Source: Candidatus Uhrbacteria bacterium RIFCSPHIGHO2_01_FULL_63_20
GTDB taxonomy: Bacteria; Patescibacteriota; Patescibacteriia; UBA9934; GWF2-40-263
DNA: 43,512 bases
Assembly: GCA_001791045.1 (NCBI GenBank)
Contig: MGDT01000007.1
Location: 155,922-199,433, forward strand
Direction of reading: 5' to 3'
Positions 16,893 to 24,437 of the stretch are shown one piece after another. The notes under the pieces are model-generated. The model searched no databases. It worked only from the letters and a program-made list of their open reading frames with translations, and had not been told where the DNA came from. Both the position numbers and the translations under genes were made by a program. How positions within the stretch are numbered: the stretch's first letter is position 1; each line of letters starts with the position of its first letter.

Positions 16893-17708
16893 AGACGGTC
16901 GGAGGATGGGTATTCGGATGGAGCCGAGCGGTCGGAGACCCCGCGAGGCGACAGACGAATGCCCATCCGACGGACGAATGCTATCCCATGTCGCGAGAAT
17001 CGGAAAGACGATCGTCGCGTTAAAAATCCGGCCGAGGCGATGCGGTTCCTGGATGAGCCGCCACAGCCACTCAAGCCCCATCTTGCGCATCCGCTGGGGC
17101 GCACGGCGAACGCGTCCGGAAAGGAACGCGAGCGTTCCTCCCACCCCCAAGGCAACACGGACACTTGGCATCTGCGGCAAGTGGTCGGCGATCCACGTTT
17201 CCTGCTTCCCATGTCCGAACGCGACCGCAAGGATCTCAGGCTTTTCCGCGTTCATCCGCTCAATCAGATCCACCGGCATGTCCCAGCTCCCGTCCGGACG
17301 AAGCGCAACCCTTCCCCCACCCTCGGCGATGAACCGCGCGTGGGGGAACCGTGCAGCTGCCTCGCGCGCCGCGTTCCGCGCCTCCCCTTCCCGCCCGCCC
17401 AAGAACATCACGGACAAACCGCGTGCATCCGCTTCTCTCATCAGCACGTCCAGGGTTTCGACACCCGTAAGTCGTTCGACAGGACGCCCAAGACGGAGCG
17501 TCGTCGCCCATCGCACACCAATCCCGTCCGCGACCACGACCGCCTTGTTGATCGCTGCGCGGAGTCTCGCATCATGGCGGGCCTCAAGCGCCATTTCGGG
17601 GTTCAGCGTGACCACCTGGGACGGACGGTCGCCATCAAGCGATCGCAACACGTCGCCAGACGGGTCATTCGCGGAAATCCTTGATATTTCTATACCGAAC
17701 AGCTTCAT
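16893..17708 (-). CDS. WecG/TagA/CpsF-family glycosyltransferase, no stop before gltX
   Basis: This stretch encodes about 272 residues beginning MKLFGIEISR. Family features are clear: VTLNPEMALEARHDARLRAA, VVADGIGVRWA, RLTGVETLDVLM, VMFLGG, VAFGHGKQE and LGVGGTLAFLSGRVRRAP. WecG and TagA transfer N-acetylmannosaminuronic acid or N-acetylmannosamine to a lipid-linked sugar at the inner face of the membrane, early in surface-polymer or teichoic-acid synthesis. The sequence ends its homologous part near EPHRLGRIFNATIVFPILATW, where a stop is expected. None occurs, and the frame runs through about 33 linker residues into gltX. The start at 17708 is preceded by TATGAT (17721-17716), giving a nearly leaderless message; ATG 17720 is an alternative. 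Confidence 0.8.
16896..16981. repeat. Tandem-inverted repeat at the WecG-GltX junction
   Basis: On the plus strand CGGTCGGAG occurs at 16896-16904 and 16929-16937, and CGAC-R-GACGAATGC at 16949-16962 and 16968-16981. GGATGGGTATTCG (16904-16916) is the near-complement of CGAATGCCCATCC (16956-16968). The layout is the same as at 11984-12048 but the sequence is unrelated. It supplies the linker that leaves the glycosyltransferase frame open into gltX. Confidence 0.6.
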
Positions 17709-17730
17709 GCGCCCCATCATACACGGTTCG

Positions 17731-17758
17731 TTGACAAGGCTCATTAGCACTCTATAAT
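17731..17758 (+). promoter_or_regulatory. Promoter of clpB
   Basis: TTGACA (17731-17736), a 16-base spacer and a perfect TATAAT (17753-17758) form a strong sigma-70-type promoter. The predicted start, about 17765, is 8 bases before the clpB ATG. The -10 lies inside the CIRCE spacer, so repressor binding would block it. Confidence 0.88.
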
Positions 17759-17770
17759 AGCGAGTGCTAA
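17744..17770. promoter_or_regulatory. CIRCE operator (HrcA binding site)
   Basis: TTAGCACTC (17744-17752), nine bases and GAGTGCTAA (17762-17770) match the CIRCE consensus at every position. CIRCE is bound by the heat-shock repressor HrcA, classically at groESL and dnaK. Here it covers the clpB promoter and may also affect a weak divergent minus-strand promoter (TCGGCA, 17 bases, TATTAT at 17759-17754) facing the WecG-GltX gene. hrcA is not in the window. Confidence 0.95.
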
Positions 17771-17772
17771 CT

Positions 17773-20412
17773 ATGTTGCCGAATAATTTCACGCTCAAAT
17801 CCCAGGAGGCGCTCCAGCAGGCCCATGCCATCGCGCTTGAGAACGGCCAGCAGGCGCTTGAGCCGTTGCACGTGCTCGCCTCATTGCTCGCCCAGGACGA
17901 CGGCGTCGTGGTCGTCGTGGTGAACAAGGTGACGCAGGACCGCGTGGCGCTGCGCGCCGACGTGGACGCGGCGATCGACTCGCTCCCGAAGGCCAAGGGC
18001 AGACCCATGGCCTCCGGCCCCGTCCAGGTGTATCTCACCCCGGAGACCGCCGCGGTCCTTTCGGAGGCCGCGAAGAAGGCCAAGGAGTTCAACGACGAGT
18101 TCATCTCCACCGAACATCTCCTGCTCGGGTTGCTCGCGTCGAAAACGGGCCCCCTGCTCTCCCGCTACGGCGTGAACGAACAGACCGTGATGCGCGCGCT
18201 CAAGGACATCCGCGGGGCCCAGCGCGTGGACGGCCCCGAGCCGGAAGCCCGTTACCAGGCGCTCACCAAGTACGGCCGCAACCTTACGGACGCCGCGCGC
18301 GCCGGCGAGCTTGATCCCATCATCGGCCGCGACGCCGAGATCCGCCGCATCATGCAGGTGCTGTGCCGCCGCACGAAGAACAACCCGGTGCTGGTGGGCG
18401 AGGCCGGGGTGGGCAAGACCGCCATCGTGGAAGGGCTCGCGCAGCGCATCGTCTCGGGCGACGTCCCCGAACTCCTCAAAGACAAGGATGTGGTGTCGCT
18501 CGACCTGGGGAGCATGGTGGCCGGGACCAAATACCGCGGCGAGTTCGAAGACCGCCTCAAGGCCGTCGTGAAGGAAATCGAGCAGTCCGGGGGGAAGATC
18601 GTGCTGTTCATCGACGAGCTGCACACGCTGGTGGGCGCCGGCACCACCGAGGGGAGCCCGCTCGACGCGTCGAACATGCTCAAGCCGGCGCTCTCGCGCG
18701 GCAAACTGCGCGCGATCGGCGCCACCACCAACAAGGAATACCAGCGTCACATCGAAAAGGACCCCGCGCTCGAACGCCGGTTCCAGCCCGTCATGGTGGA
18801 AGAACCGACCGTGGAGGACACGATCGCGATCTTGCGCGGCATCAAGGAAAAATACGAGCTGCACCACGGCGTGCGCGTGAGCGATCCGGCCATCGTCGCC
18901 GCCGCCACCCTTTCCTCCCGGTACATCACCGATCGCCATCTGCCCGACAAGGCCGTGGACCTCATCGACGAGGCCGGGAGCGGGCTTCGCATGCAGATCG
19001 ACTCCATGCCCGAGGAGCTTGATATCATCAAGCGGGACCTGATGCGCCTTGAGATCGAGCGGAAGGCGCTCGAAAAAGAGGAGGACAAGGATTCCAAGAC
19101 GCGGCGGTCGGAAATCGAGCGTCAGATCGCCGACGTGCGCGAGCGAGCCGACGCGCTGGAGGGCCGCTGGAAGAATGAAAAGGACAAGATCGAGGAGATC
19201 CGCAAGATCAAGGCCGAAATCGAGAACGCCAAGCAGAATGCCGAGCTGGCCGAACGCAAGGGGGACCTTGATGCGGTGGCGGCCCTGCGCTACGGCTTCG
19301 TCCCCCAGCACGAGGCGCGGCTCGCGCTCGTCGAGGAACAGCTCCAAGCGCTGCAGTCCGAACGCGGGATGCTGAAACAGACCGTGACCGAGGAGGAAAT
19401 CGCCGGCGTGGTCTCACGCTGGACGCACATCCCGGTGTCCAAGATGCTGGAGTCCGAGCTCTCCAAACTCGCCCGCATGGAGGATGAGCTCAGAAAGCGT
19501 GTGGTGGGCCAGGAAGAAGCGATCCGTGCGGTATCCAATGCCCTGCGCCGCAGCCGCGCGGGCATCAGCGAGGAAAACCGGCCGATCGGCAGCTTCATCT
19601 TCCTGGGCCCCACCGGGGTCGGTAAGACCGAACTTGCCCGGGCGCTGGCCGCCTTCATGTTCAACGACGAACACTCCCTCATCCGCCTCGACATGAGCGA
19701 GTACATGGAGCGCCATTCGACCGCCAAGATCATCGGTTCCCCGCCCGGCTACGTGGGCTACGACGAGGGCGGACAGCTCACCGAACTCGTGCGCCGCCGT
19801 CCCTACTCCGTCGTCCTGTTCGACGAGATCGAAAAGGCCCATCCGGACGCCTTCAATTTGCTCCTCCAAATCCTGGACGACGGCCATCTCACCGACTCCA
19901 AGGGTCGCAAGGTCAACTTCAAGAACACGGTGATCATCATGACCAGCAACCTTGGGTCTGACGTGATCCTGAACGCGGGGACGCAGAAGGCGATCGGATT
20001 CGAGGGGAACGAGGAGCGCGGCGGGCTTGAAGAGCTTGAGGTTCGGGACCGGGTGATGGGACTCCTCAAGGACCACTTCCGGCCGGAGTTCCTCAACCGC
20101 GTGGACGAGGCCATCGTGTTCCATTCCCTCACCCAGGAGGAAATCGGCCATATCGTGGAGTTGCAGCTGACCCGCGTGTTCGACCGGCTCAAGAAGCAGC
20201 GGGATATCACCCTCTCCGTAAGCCCGGCGGCCAAGAAGCTGCTGGCCGAAAAGGGCTATGACCCGTCCTATGGGGCCCGCCCGCTCAAACGGGTGGTCCA
20301 GAGCCTCATCCTGGACCCCCTTTCCCTGATGCTCATCAAAGGCGAGATTACCGACGGCGCTGGCGTCACGATCGGGGCCAAAGGGGACGAGATTTCCATC
20401 CAGGCTAAATAA
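17773..20412 (+). CDS. clpB: ATP-dependent chaperone ClpB
   Basis: This is an 879-residue Hsp100 disaggregase. It has an N-domain, a first AAA+ module (Walker [10 protein letters not shown] near residue 210), a long charged middle coiled coil (about residues 400-530) and a second AAA+ module (Walker [10 protein letters not shown] near residue 612, [12 protein letters not shown]). The full middle domain separates ClpB from ClpA and ClpC. It resolubilises aggregated proteins with DnaK. ATG 17773 gives [14 protein letters not shown], a usual ClpB start; a GTG at 17764 lies inside the CIRCE arm. Regulation is by CIRCE/HrcA, and an intrinsic terminator follows at once, so it is a one-gene unit. 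Confidence 0.96.
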   Translation: MLPNNFTLKSQEALQQAHAIALENGQQALEPLHVLASLLAQDDGVVVVVVNKVTQDRVALRADVDAAIDSLPKAKGRPMASGPVQVYLTPETAAVLSEAAKKAKEFNDEFISTEHLLLGLLASKTGPLLSRYGVNEQTVMRALKDIRGAQRVDGPEPEARYQALTKYGRNLTDAARAGELDPIIGRDAEIRRIMQVLCRRTKNNPVLVGEAGVGKTAIVEGLAQRIVSGDVPELLKDKDVVSLDLGSMVAGTKYRGEFEDRLKAVVKEIEQSGGKIVLFIDELHTLVGAGTTEGSPLDASNMLKPALSRGKLRAIGATTNKEYQRHIEKDPALERRFQPVMVEEPTVEDTIAILRGIKEKYELHHGVRVSDPAIVAAATLSSRYITDRHLPDKAVDLIDEAGSGLRMQIDSMPEELDIIKRDLMRLEIERKALEKEEDKDSKTRRSEIERQIADVRERADALEGRWKNEKDKIEEIRKIKAEIENAKQNAELAERKGDLDAVAALRYGFVPQHEARLALVEEQLQALQSERGMLKQTVTEEEIAGVVSRWTHIPVSKMLESELSKLARMEDELRKRVVGQEEAIRAVSNALRRSRAGISEENRPIGSFIFLGPTGVGKTELARALAAFMFNDEHSLIRLDMSEYMERHSTAKIIGSPPGYVGYDEGGQLTELVRRRPYSVVLFDEIEKAHPDAFNLLLQILDDGHLTDSKGRKVNFKNTVIIMTSNLGSDVILNAGTQKAIGFEGNEERGGLEELEVRDRVMGLLKDHFRPEFLNRVDEAIVFHSLTQEEIGHIVELQLTRVFDRLKKQRDITLSVSPAAKKLLAEKGYDPSYGARPLKRVVQSLILDPLSLMLIKGEITDGAGVTIGAKGDEISIQAK

Positions 20413-20416
20413 GATC

Positions 20417-20443
20417 GAAAACGACCCGCTGGGTCGTTTTCTT
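20417..20443 (+). terminator. Intrinsic terminator of clpB
   Basis: GAAAACGACCC (20417-20427), loop GCT and GGGTCGTTTTC (20431-20441) form a perfect 11-base stem running into T-rich sequence, 4 bases after the clpB stop. Confidence 0.9.
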
Positions 20444-20491
20444 GTTCAATCAAATTTGGCTGATTTGAGCGCAATTATCTTGGTTCCCCTC

Positions 20492-20520
20492 TTGACAAAA
20501 TAGCAAAAAAGTGGTATATT
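20492..20520 (+). promoter_or_regulatory. Strong promoter for the 3D-protein leader RNA
   Basis: TTGACA (20492-20497), a 17-base spacer and TATATT (20515-20520) are near consensus, in an A-rich context unlike the surrounding DNA. The predicted start, about 20527, leaves a leader of about 165 bases before the ATG at 20692. Confidence 0.9.
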
Positions 20521-20526
20521 TATCGT

Positions 20527-20691
20527 GTCGAAATGATCGACATTAGGGCAGCACCCCAGGAGGGGTCAGGGAGTTCGAAGGCCCTGCGAGCCCGTCAATC
20601 AAACGAAGGAGAGAGACAGAGGACCTGTTTGTATGGGTCTCGCCGTCTCGCGAGGTACAAACCGGTTTTTTGTATCCCTAAAACAAAAACT
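20527..20691 (+). ncRNA. Structured 5' leader, candidate riboregulator
   Basis: The first part folds on paper as a three-way junction. A closing stem is GATCGAC (20535-20541) with GTCAATC (20594-20600), continued by GGGC (20546-20549) with GCCC (20590-20593). Two arms follow: CCCC/GGGG (20554-20557/20562-20565, loop AGGA) and CAGGG/CCCTG (20567-20571/20582-20586). A purine-rich link (about 20601-20620) leads to a terminator-like hairpin at 20624-20671. The layout of junction plus terminator is that of a riboswitch or other cis-regulator. I compared it with the c-di-AMP (ydaO) class, which often controls 3D and cell-wall hydrolase genes, and the conserved motifs do not match. The ligand is unknown and the fold unverified. 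Confidence 0.5.
20624..20674 (+). terminator. Terminator/attenuator in the leader with competing hairpin
   Basis: CCTGTTTGTA (20624-20633) pairs with TACAAACCGG (20656-20665) with one mismatch, enclosing an inner stem CTCGC/GCGAG (20639-20643/20650-20654), followed by six Ts (20666-20671). TACAAA (20656-20661) can instead pair with TTTGTA (20669-20674), which would destroy the terminator. Mutually exclusive hairpins suggest conditional read-through into the gene at 20692. Confidence 0.6.
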
Positions 20692-21168
20692 ATGAACATC
20701 TTCAATGCCATCGTCGCCTCCCTGGTGCTCATGGCCGGCGTCAACGCCGTGCCGACGGACCAGAAGGCTGCTGTGCCTGTGACCCCGGTCGCGGTGGCCG
20801 AGACGGCGAAGACCCCGGCCATGGTCGAGACCGAACAGGTCCAGACCCCGGCCAAGCCCAGGGTGATCGGCCGCATCGTCACGGTGACGGCCTACACCTC
20901 GGAGGTCGGCCAGACCGACTCCACCCCGTGTATTTCCGCCGACGGCTCTGACATCTGCGTGAAGTATGCGGCCGGCGAGAAGATCTGTGCCACCAACGAC
21001 CACCCCATGCACGCCAAGCTCCACATCGAGGGCTACGGCGAATGCACGGTGCGTGACCGCATGAACAAGCGTTATACGGGTACCGGCCGCGTGGACATTT
21101 ACCTCGGCCGCGATACCCCCGCTGCATTCCAGTGGGGCGCGCGCCATGTGGCCGTGTCCCGCCTGTAA
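20692..21168 (+). CDS. Secreted 3D-domain protein
   Basis: This 158-residue protein has a signal peptide (MNIFNAIVASLVLMAGVNA), a Pro/Ala/Thr/Val-rich linker (about residues 20-58) and a 3D domain (about 59-158). The three Asp-containing motifs are QTDSTPC, TVRDRM and RVDIYLG; the ending WGARHVAVSRL is typical. 3D domains form a double-psi beta barrel in MltA-like and Rpf/YabE-type peptidoglycan-cleaving enzymes. Four Cys suggest disulphides outside the cell. ATG 20692 lacks a Shine-Dalgarno sequence; an A-rich stretch precedes it. A strong promoter with a 165-base structured leader makes this the most heavily signalled gene in the window. It may cleave glycan strands or act with the neighbour at 21320. 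Confidence 0.82.
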   Translation: MNIFNAIVASLVLMAGVNAVPTDQKAAVPVTPVAVAETAKTPAMVETEQVQTPAKPRVIGRIVTVTAYTSEVGQTDSTPCISADGSDICVKYAAGEKICATNDHPMHAKLHIEGYGECTVRDRMNKRYTGTGRVDIYLGRDTPAAFQWGARHVAVSRL

Positions 21169-21181
21169 GGCGGCAAGGGAT

Positions 21182-21211
21182 CCCCCGCACCTTGCGAGCA
21201 AGGTGCGGGGG
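21182..21211. terminator. Strong GC hairpin after the first 3D gene
   Basis: CCCCCGCACCTTG (21182-21194), loop CGAG and CAAGGTGCGGGGG (21199-21211) form a perfect 13-base stem 13 bases after the stop. No T-run follows, so it may be an mRNA 3'-end stabiliser or a weak terminator that reduces expression of the next gene. The rest of the gap to 21319 shows only a possible TATACA -10 at 21302-21307. Confidence 0.55.
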
Positions 21212-21319
21212 GATTCCCTCGAGGGACGGAACGAGGCATCTGCCCAGTTCTGTCCTTCAAGGGAGTCCGCTCATTCCCGCATCAGTTCATCGACTCGTAC
21301 CTATACAACGGAGGATCCA

Positions 21320-22261
21320 ATGCAAGTGTCGACCTTCATGGTCAGCGTGATCGGTTCGGCAATGGTGCTCGGCGGCCTGTACAACTACGCCGGGTGCACC
21401 TTCCTGGACGGAGCCGCGGGCCACGTCCGCGACTTCGCGGATCAGGCGTCGTCCGGCAGCCGGACCGAGACCTACCTGGTCACGGCCTACAGCTCGGAAC
21501 GACGGCAGACGGATGACACGCCCTGCTTTGCTGAACCAAGCAAGACGGAGGTGTGCAGGGCGTTCCATGAGCAGAACAAGCTCGTGTGCGCCAGCAACGA
21601 CTTCGATATCGGGATCACCTTGGACGTGCCGGGATACGGGACGTGCACGGTGCTCGACCGGATGGCGGAGCGTGGCAAGATCGACGTCTACTTCGGTGGA
21701 TGCGATGTCGCCGTGGACAAGTCCGATGCCTGCAAGGAGCGTTCCGACGTCGCAAGACGCAAGGCGCTCGAGTGGGGGTCGCAGACGCTGCTCGTCACGA
21801 TCAGATCGATCGTGTTCGAGGCCTGCCCGACCGTGGTTCCCAAGATCACGTCGGGCTATGGGTGGCGGAAAAAGCCACGCCATAGATTCCATGACGGTTG
21901 GGACATGAAGGCCGCTCGCGGGAGCCCCGTCTACGCCGCACACGACGGCAAGGTGGTCGTGAAAAGATTGGATGCGGACGGGTGCGGAAAGTACCTGGAC
22001 ATCGAGTTTGCCTCCGACCCCGATCTCAAGACCCGATACTGCCACCTGGACCGATACCATGGCGGCCTCGAGGTCGGCTCGATGGTCAAGGCCGGAGAGC
22101 TGATCGGCCTGGCTGGATCGACCGGCAACGCCAAGGAGGACGAGCCGCACCTGCACTTCGAGGTGAAACTCGAAGGGCAGGATCGGAATCCGGATCCGGC
22201 CAGGTATCTCCACAGGAGATGCTGGAGCCAGGAAGCGGACGTCCGAATCGCCCGCAACTGA
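21320..22261 (+). CDS. Secreted bifunctional 3D-domain and M23 peptidase protein
   Basis: This is a 313-residue protein. An N-terminal hydrophobic segment (about residues 4-27) exports or anchors it; YAGC is a poor lipobox. A 3D domain follows (about 50-155: QTDDTPC, TVLDRMAE, KIDVYFGG, then ALEWGSQTLLV), and an M23/LytM domain (about 175-300) with HDGWD and HLHFEV supplying zinc ligands. It could therefore act on both glycan and peptide bonds of peptidoglycan. The 3D part is related to the gene just upstream, so a duplication followed by fusion to M23 is likely. GGAGG at 21310-21314, 5 bases before ATG, is one of the few strong Shine-Dalgarno sequences here and fixes the start. Confidence 0.85.
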   Translation: MQVSTFMVSVIGSAMVLGGLYNYAGCTFLDGAAGHVRDFADQASSGSRTETYLVTAYSSERRQTDDTPCFAEPSKTEVCRAFHEQNKLVCASNDFDIGITLDVPGYGTCTVLDRMAERGKIDVYFGGCDVAVDKSDACKERSDVARRKALEWGSQTLLVTIRSIVFEACPTVVPKITSGYGWRKKPRHRFHDGWDMKAARGSPVYAAHDGKVVVKRLDADGCGKYLDIEFASDPDLKTRYCHLDRYHGGLEVGSMVKAGELIGLAGSTGNAKEDEPHLHFEVKLEGQDRNPDPARYLHRRCWSQEADVRIARN

Positions 22262-22368
22262 TCCTTCAGAGCTCGCCCCGAACCCATACCGTCGTGAGAC
22301 GGAACGGACGCCGGGGCCTCTACCCGAGCAAGCGTACGCGGTGTACGTTTTCTCAGGAGGAGTGCCAA

Positions 22369-22515
22369 ATGTACGATTCTCGATCCCGTCCACCGACGGA
22401 CCTCAACCGAATCCCCCGAAAGCGCGACATGGCGCCGCTCGTGTGGATCATGGGATCCATCGGCGTCGGCATCGTCGTGGCGCTCGTGGTTCTCGTGGTC
22501 GTCTGGCTCAAGTGA
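22369..22515 (+). CDS. 48-residue single-pass membrane protein
   Basis: MYDSRSRPPTDLNR opens a hydrophilic, basic N-terminus (about 22 residues) followed by one membrane segment rich in Val and Ile, ending VVVWLK. A strong Shine-Dalgarno sequence (AGGAGGAG, 22356-22363) lies 5 bases upstream, and an intrinsic terminator follows within 30 bases, so this is very likely a real small protein despite its length. No family is recognised. A short hairpin with TTTT (22333-22351) precedes the gene. The position after two secreted peptidoglycan enzymes suggests an envelope role. Confidence 0.75.
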   Translation: MYDSRSRPPTDLNRIPRKRDMAPLVWIMGSIGVGIVVALVVLVVVWLK

Positions 22516-22544
22516 ACCGGACGTCCTCCCCTCCCCCCTGCTTC

Positions 22545-22585
22545 CCCCCTGCCCGACGTTCGGTCGCGGCAGGGGGCGTTTTTTT
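22545..22585 (+). terminator. Intrinsic terminator after the small membrane protein
   Basis: CCCCCTGCC (22545-22553) pairs with GGCAGGGGG (22568-22576), extended inward by CGAC/GTCG, followed by CG and seven Ts (22579-22585). It ends the 3D-protein transcript. Confidence 0.92.
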
Positions 22586-22601
22586 GTCCCGACGGATGCG
22601 G

Positions 22602-22607
22602 TATACT
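22602..22607 (+). promoter_or_regulatory. -10 element TATACT before the transglycosylase-like gene
   Basis: TATACT (22602-22607) differs from consensus at one base. The expected start, about 22614, is 3 bases before the ATG at 22617. No good -35 is visible; the T-run of the preceding terminator occupies that position. Confidence 0.5.
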
Positions 22608-22616
22608 CCCGTGCAT

Positions 22617-23633
22617 ATGATTCGTGGGGCCGCGACCATCCTTTTGGCGTCGCTTGTGCTGGGGCTCTTTCCGGCCGTTCCCGTCCGCGCGGCAGAGGCC
22701 GTGGACCCAGATCGACTCGTGCCGGACTCCTGGATGGAGGACGCGTACTCGATGACGAAGGACGAGCTGGGGCGGTTCCTAAGGCGCGGCACGCTCGCCT
22801 CCTACCAGACGAAGGACGTGTACGGACAGGTGAAGGACGCGGCCGACATCATCTGGGAGGCTTCGCAGCGCTTTTCCCTCAATCCGCAGTTCCTTCTCGC
22901 CCTGCTCCAGCGCGAGCAATCCCTGGTGGAAGACCCGTTTCCCAGCCGCGCCCAGCTGGATTGGGCCATGGGATACGCCGTGTGCGACGATTGTTCGAAG
23001 CAGGATCCGGCCATCCAAAAGTTCCGAGGATTCGGCCCGCAGGTCCATTACGCGGCGCAACGCATCCGCGAATCCTACCTTGCCGACCTCGCGCGCGTGG
23101 GCGAGACCGTCTCGGGCATGGGAGTGGGGATTCCCACGCTCATCGACGGCCTGCTGGTCGTCCCGCAGAACCTGGCCACGGCCGTGCTGTACACTTATAC
23201 CCCCCACCTGCAAGGCAACCAAAACCTCGCCCGGCTTTGGAAGCGCTGGTTCGGCGGCGGGAACGAGGACGGCCGCATCGCCAACTATTCGCTGTTGCGC
23301 TCTCCGCGCGGGACGGTGTTCCTGACCGTGGGCGACATGCGCCGCGGCTTCCCTTCCCGCGACGTGCTGCGCGCGCACGGATTCGTCCCCGATGAGATCC
23401 AGGATGTCGGATGGGACGTGCTTTCGGCATACCACGACGGGCCGCCCGTGGGATTCCCCGACGGCACGCTCGTCCGTTCCCATGACAGGCCGGACGTGTT
23501 CCTGATATCGCAGGGCGAACGACGGCCCATCCTGAGCGAACGCACCTTCCTCGAACGCGGGTGGACCTGGGACCTGATCCTCTGGACCGACGAGCGCACG
23601 GTCGCGCTCGAACCGCTTGGCGAGGCGCTCTAG
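22617..23633 (+). CDS. Secreted lytic-transglycosylase-like protein with C-terminal repeats
   Basis: This is a 338-residue protein with a signal peptide (MIRGAATILLASLVLGLFPAVPVRA). The central part (about residues 60-205) looks like a lysozyme-fold domain: FLLALLQREQSLVEDPF contains a Glu in the position of the catalytic acid, followed by LDWAMGYAVCDDC and FGPQVHYAAQRIRESY. The C-terminal third has two repeat-like blocks (RGTVFLTVGDMRRGFPS and RPDVFLISQGERRPILSERTFLERGW) of the sort found in wall-binding repeats. It probably cleaves glycan strands, but the fold is judged from motifs only. Transcribed separately after a terminator. It ends 1 base before the next gene. Confidence 0.7.
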   Translation: MIRGAATILLASLVLGLFPAVPVRAAEAVDPDRLVPDSWMEDAYSMTKDELGRFLRRGTLASYQTKDVYGQVKDAADIIWEASQRFSLNPQFLLALLQREQSLVEDPFPSRAQLDWAMGYAVCDDCSKQDPAIQKFRGFGPQVHYAAQRIRESYLADLARVGETVSGMGVGIPTLIDGLLVVPQNLATAVLYTYTPHLQGNQNLARLWKRWFGGGNEDGRIANYSLLRSPRGTVFLTVGDMRRGFPSRDVLRAHGFVPDEIQDVGWDVLSAYHDGPPVGFPDGTLVRSHDRPDVFLISQGERRPILSERTFLERGWTWDLILWTDERTVALEPLGEAL

Positions 23634-23634
23634 T

Positions 23635-24426
23635 ATGTTGTCCTTCGCCGCATTCACCCCGCACTCGCCGCTCATCGTGCCATCCGTGGGCCGCGATGCG
23701 CGGAACCGGATGTCATCCACCATCCAGGCGATGTGCCGGCTTGAGGAAGAATTGTATTCAGCCATGCCGGAAACGGTCATCGTCATTTCCTCGCACTCCA
23801 TCCAGTTCCCGAACGCCTTCTCGGTAAACCTCCACGACGAGTATACGGCGAGTCTCGCCGAATTCGGGGATCTGTCCGCGCCCGTCTGTTTCCGGCCCGA
23901 TCTCGGACTCATCGACTCCATGCAACGGGCGTTGCGCCGCGGCGGCATCCCGCTTTCGCTCAACTCCACGCATGCGCTCGATCACGGGACCAGCGTCCCG
24001 CTCCTTCTGCTGGCCTCGCGTCTGAAGGACGTGCGCGTGATCCCGATTTCCTATTCGGGACTCGGGCCCAAGGAGCATTTCGCCTTCGGTCGGACGCTCA
24101 AGGAGGTGGTGATGTGTTCCCCTCGGCGCATCGCGGTGATCGCCTCGGGCGACCTGTCGCACGCGCTCTCGAGCGACGCCCCTGCCGGGTATCGGGCCGA
24201 AGGGGCGGTGTTCGACGAGCTCGTGAGTCAGAGCGTGTCGAACGTGTCAGCGGCCAAACTCCTTTCCGCATCCCCCGAACTGGTGGAAGCGGCGAGCGAC
24301 TGCGGCTACCGGCCGCTGCTCGTGCTGTTCGGCCTGCTCGATCACATGAACGTGCGTCCCGAGATCCTTTCGTACGAGGCCCCCTTCGGCGTGGGGTACA
24401 TGGTCGCGCAGTTCCATCTGGGCTAG
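23635..24426 (+). CDS. LigB/MEMO-fold protein (extradiol dioxygenase class III family)
   Basis: This is a 263-residue protein. The LigB-type fold is suggested by four spaced motifs: FTPHSPLIVP near residue 8, VIVISSHSIQFP near residue 45, THALDHGTSVPL near residue 110 and VIASGDLSHAL near residue 170. His residues in these places would form the non-haem iron site in true dioxygenases; in MEMO homologues the metal role differs. This lineage has no evident aromatic degradation, so a MEMO-like or AmmeMemoRadiSam B-like role is more plausible. The start at 23635 follows the previous stop by one base; codons upstream in frame overlap that gene. It precedes priA by 11 bases. Confidence 0.72.
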   Translation: MLSFAAFTPHSPLIVPSVGRDARNRMSSTIQAMCRLEEELYSAMPETVIVISSHSIQFPNAFSVNLHDEYTASLAEFGDLSAPVCFRPDLGLIDSMQRALRRGGIPLSLNSTHALDHGTSVPLLLLASRLKDVRVIPISYSGLGPKEHFAFGRTLKEVVMCSPRRIAVIASGDLSHALSSDAPAGYRAEGAVFDELVSQSVSNVSAAKLLSASPELVEAASDCGYRPLLVLFGLLDHMNVRPEILSYEAPFGVGYMVAQFHLG

Positions 24427-24437
24427 GCTTGAACGGT

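Noticed and set aside
20572-20581. tRNA T-loop-like GTTCGAA in the leader
   Set aside because: No acceptor, D or anticodon stems fit around it; it is the loop of a short leader hairpin.
20535-20600. c-di-AMP (ydaO) riboswitch as identity of the leader RNA
   Set aside because: The expected conserved segments of that class are not present; only the downstream gene type agrees. Kept as an unassigned structured leader.
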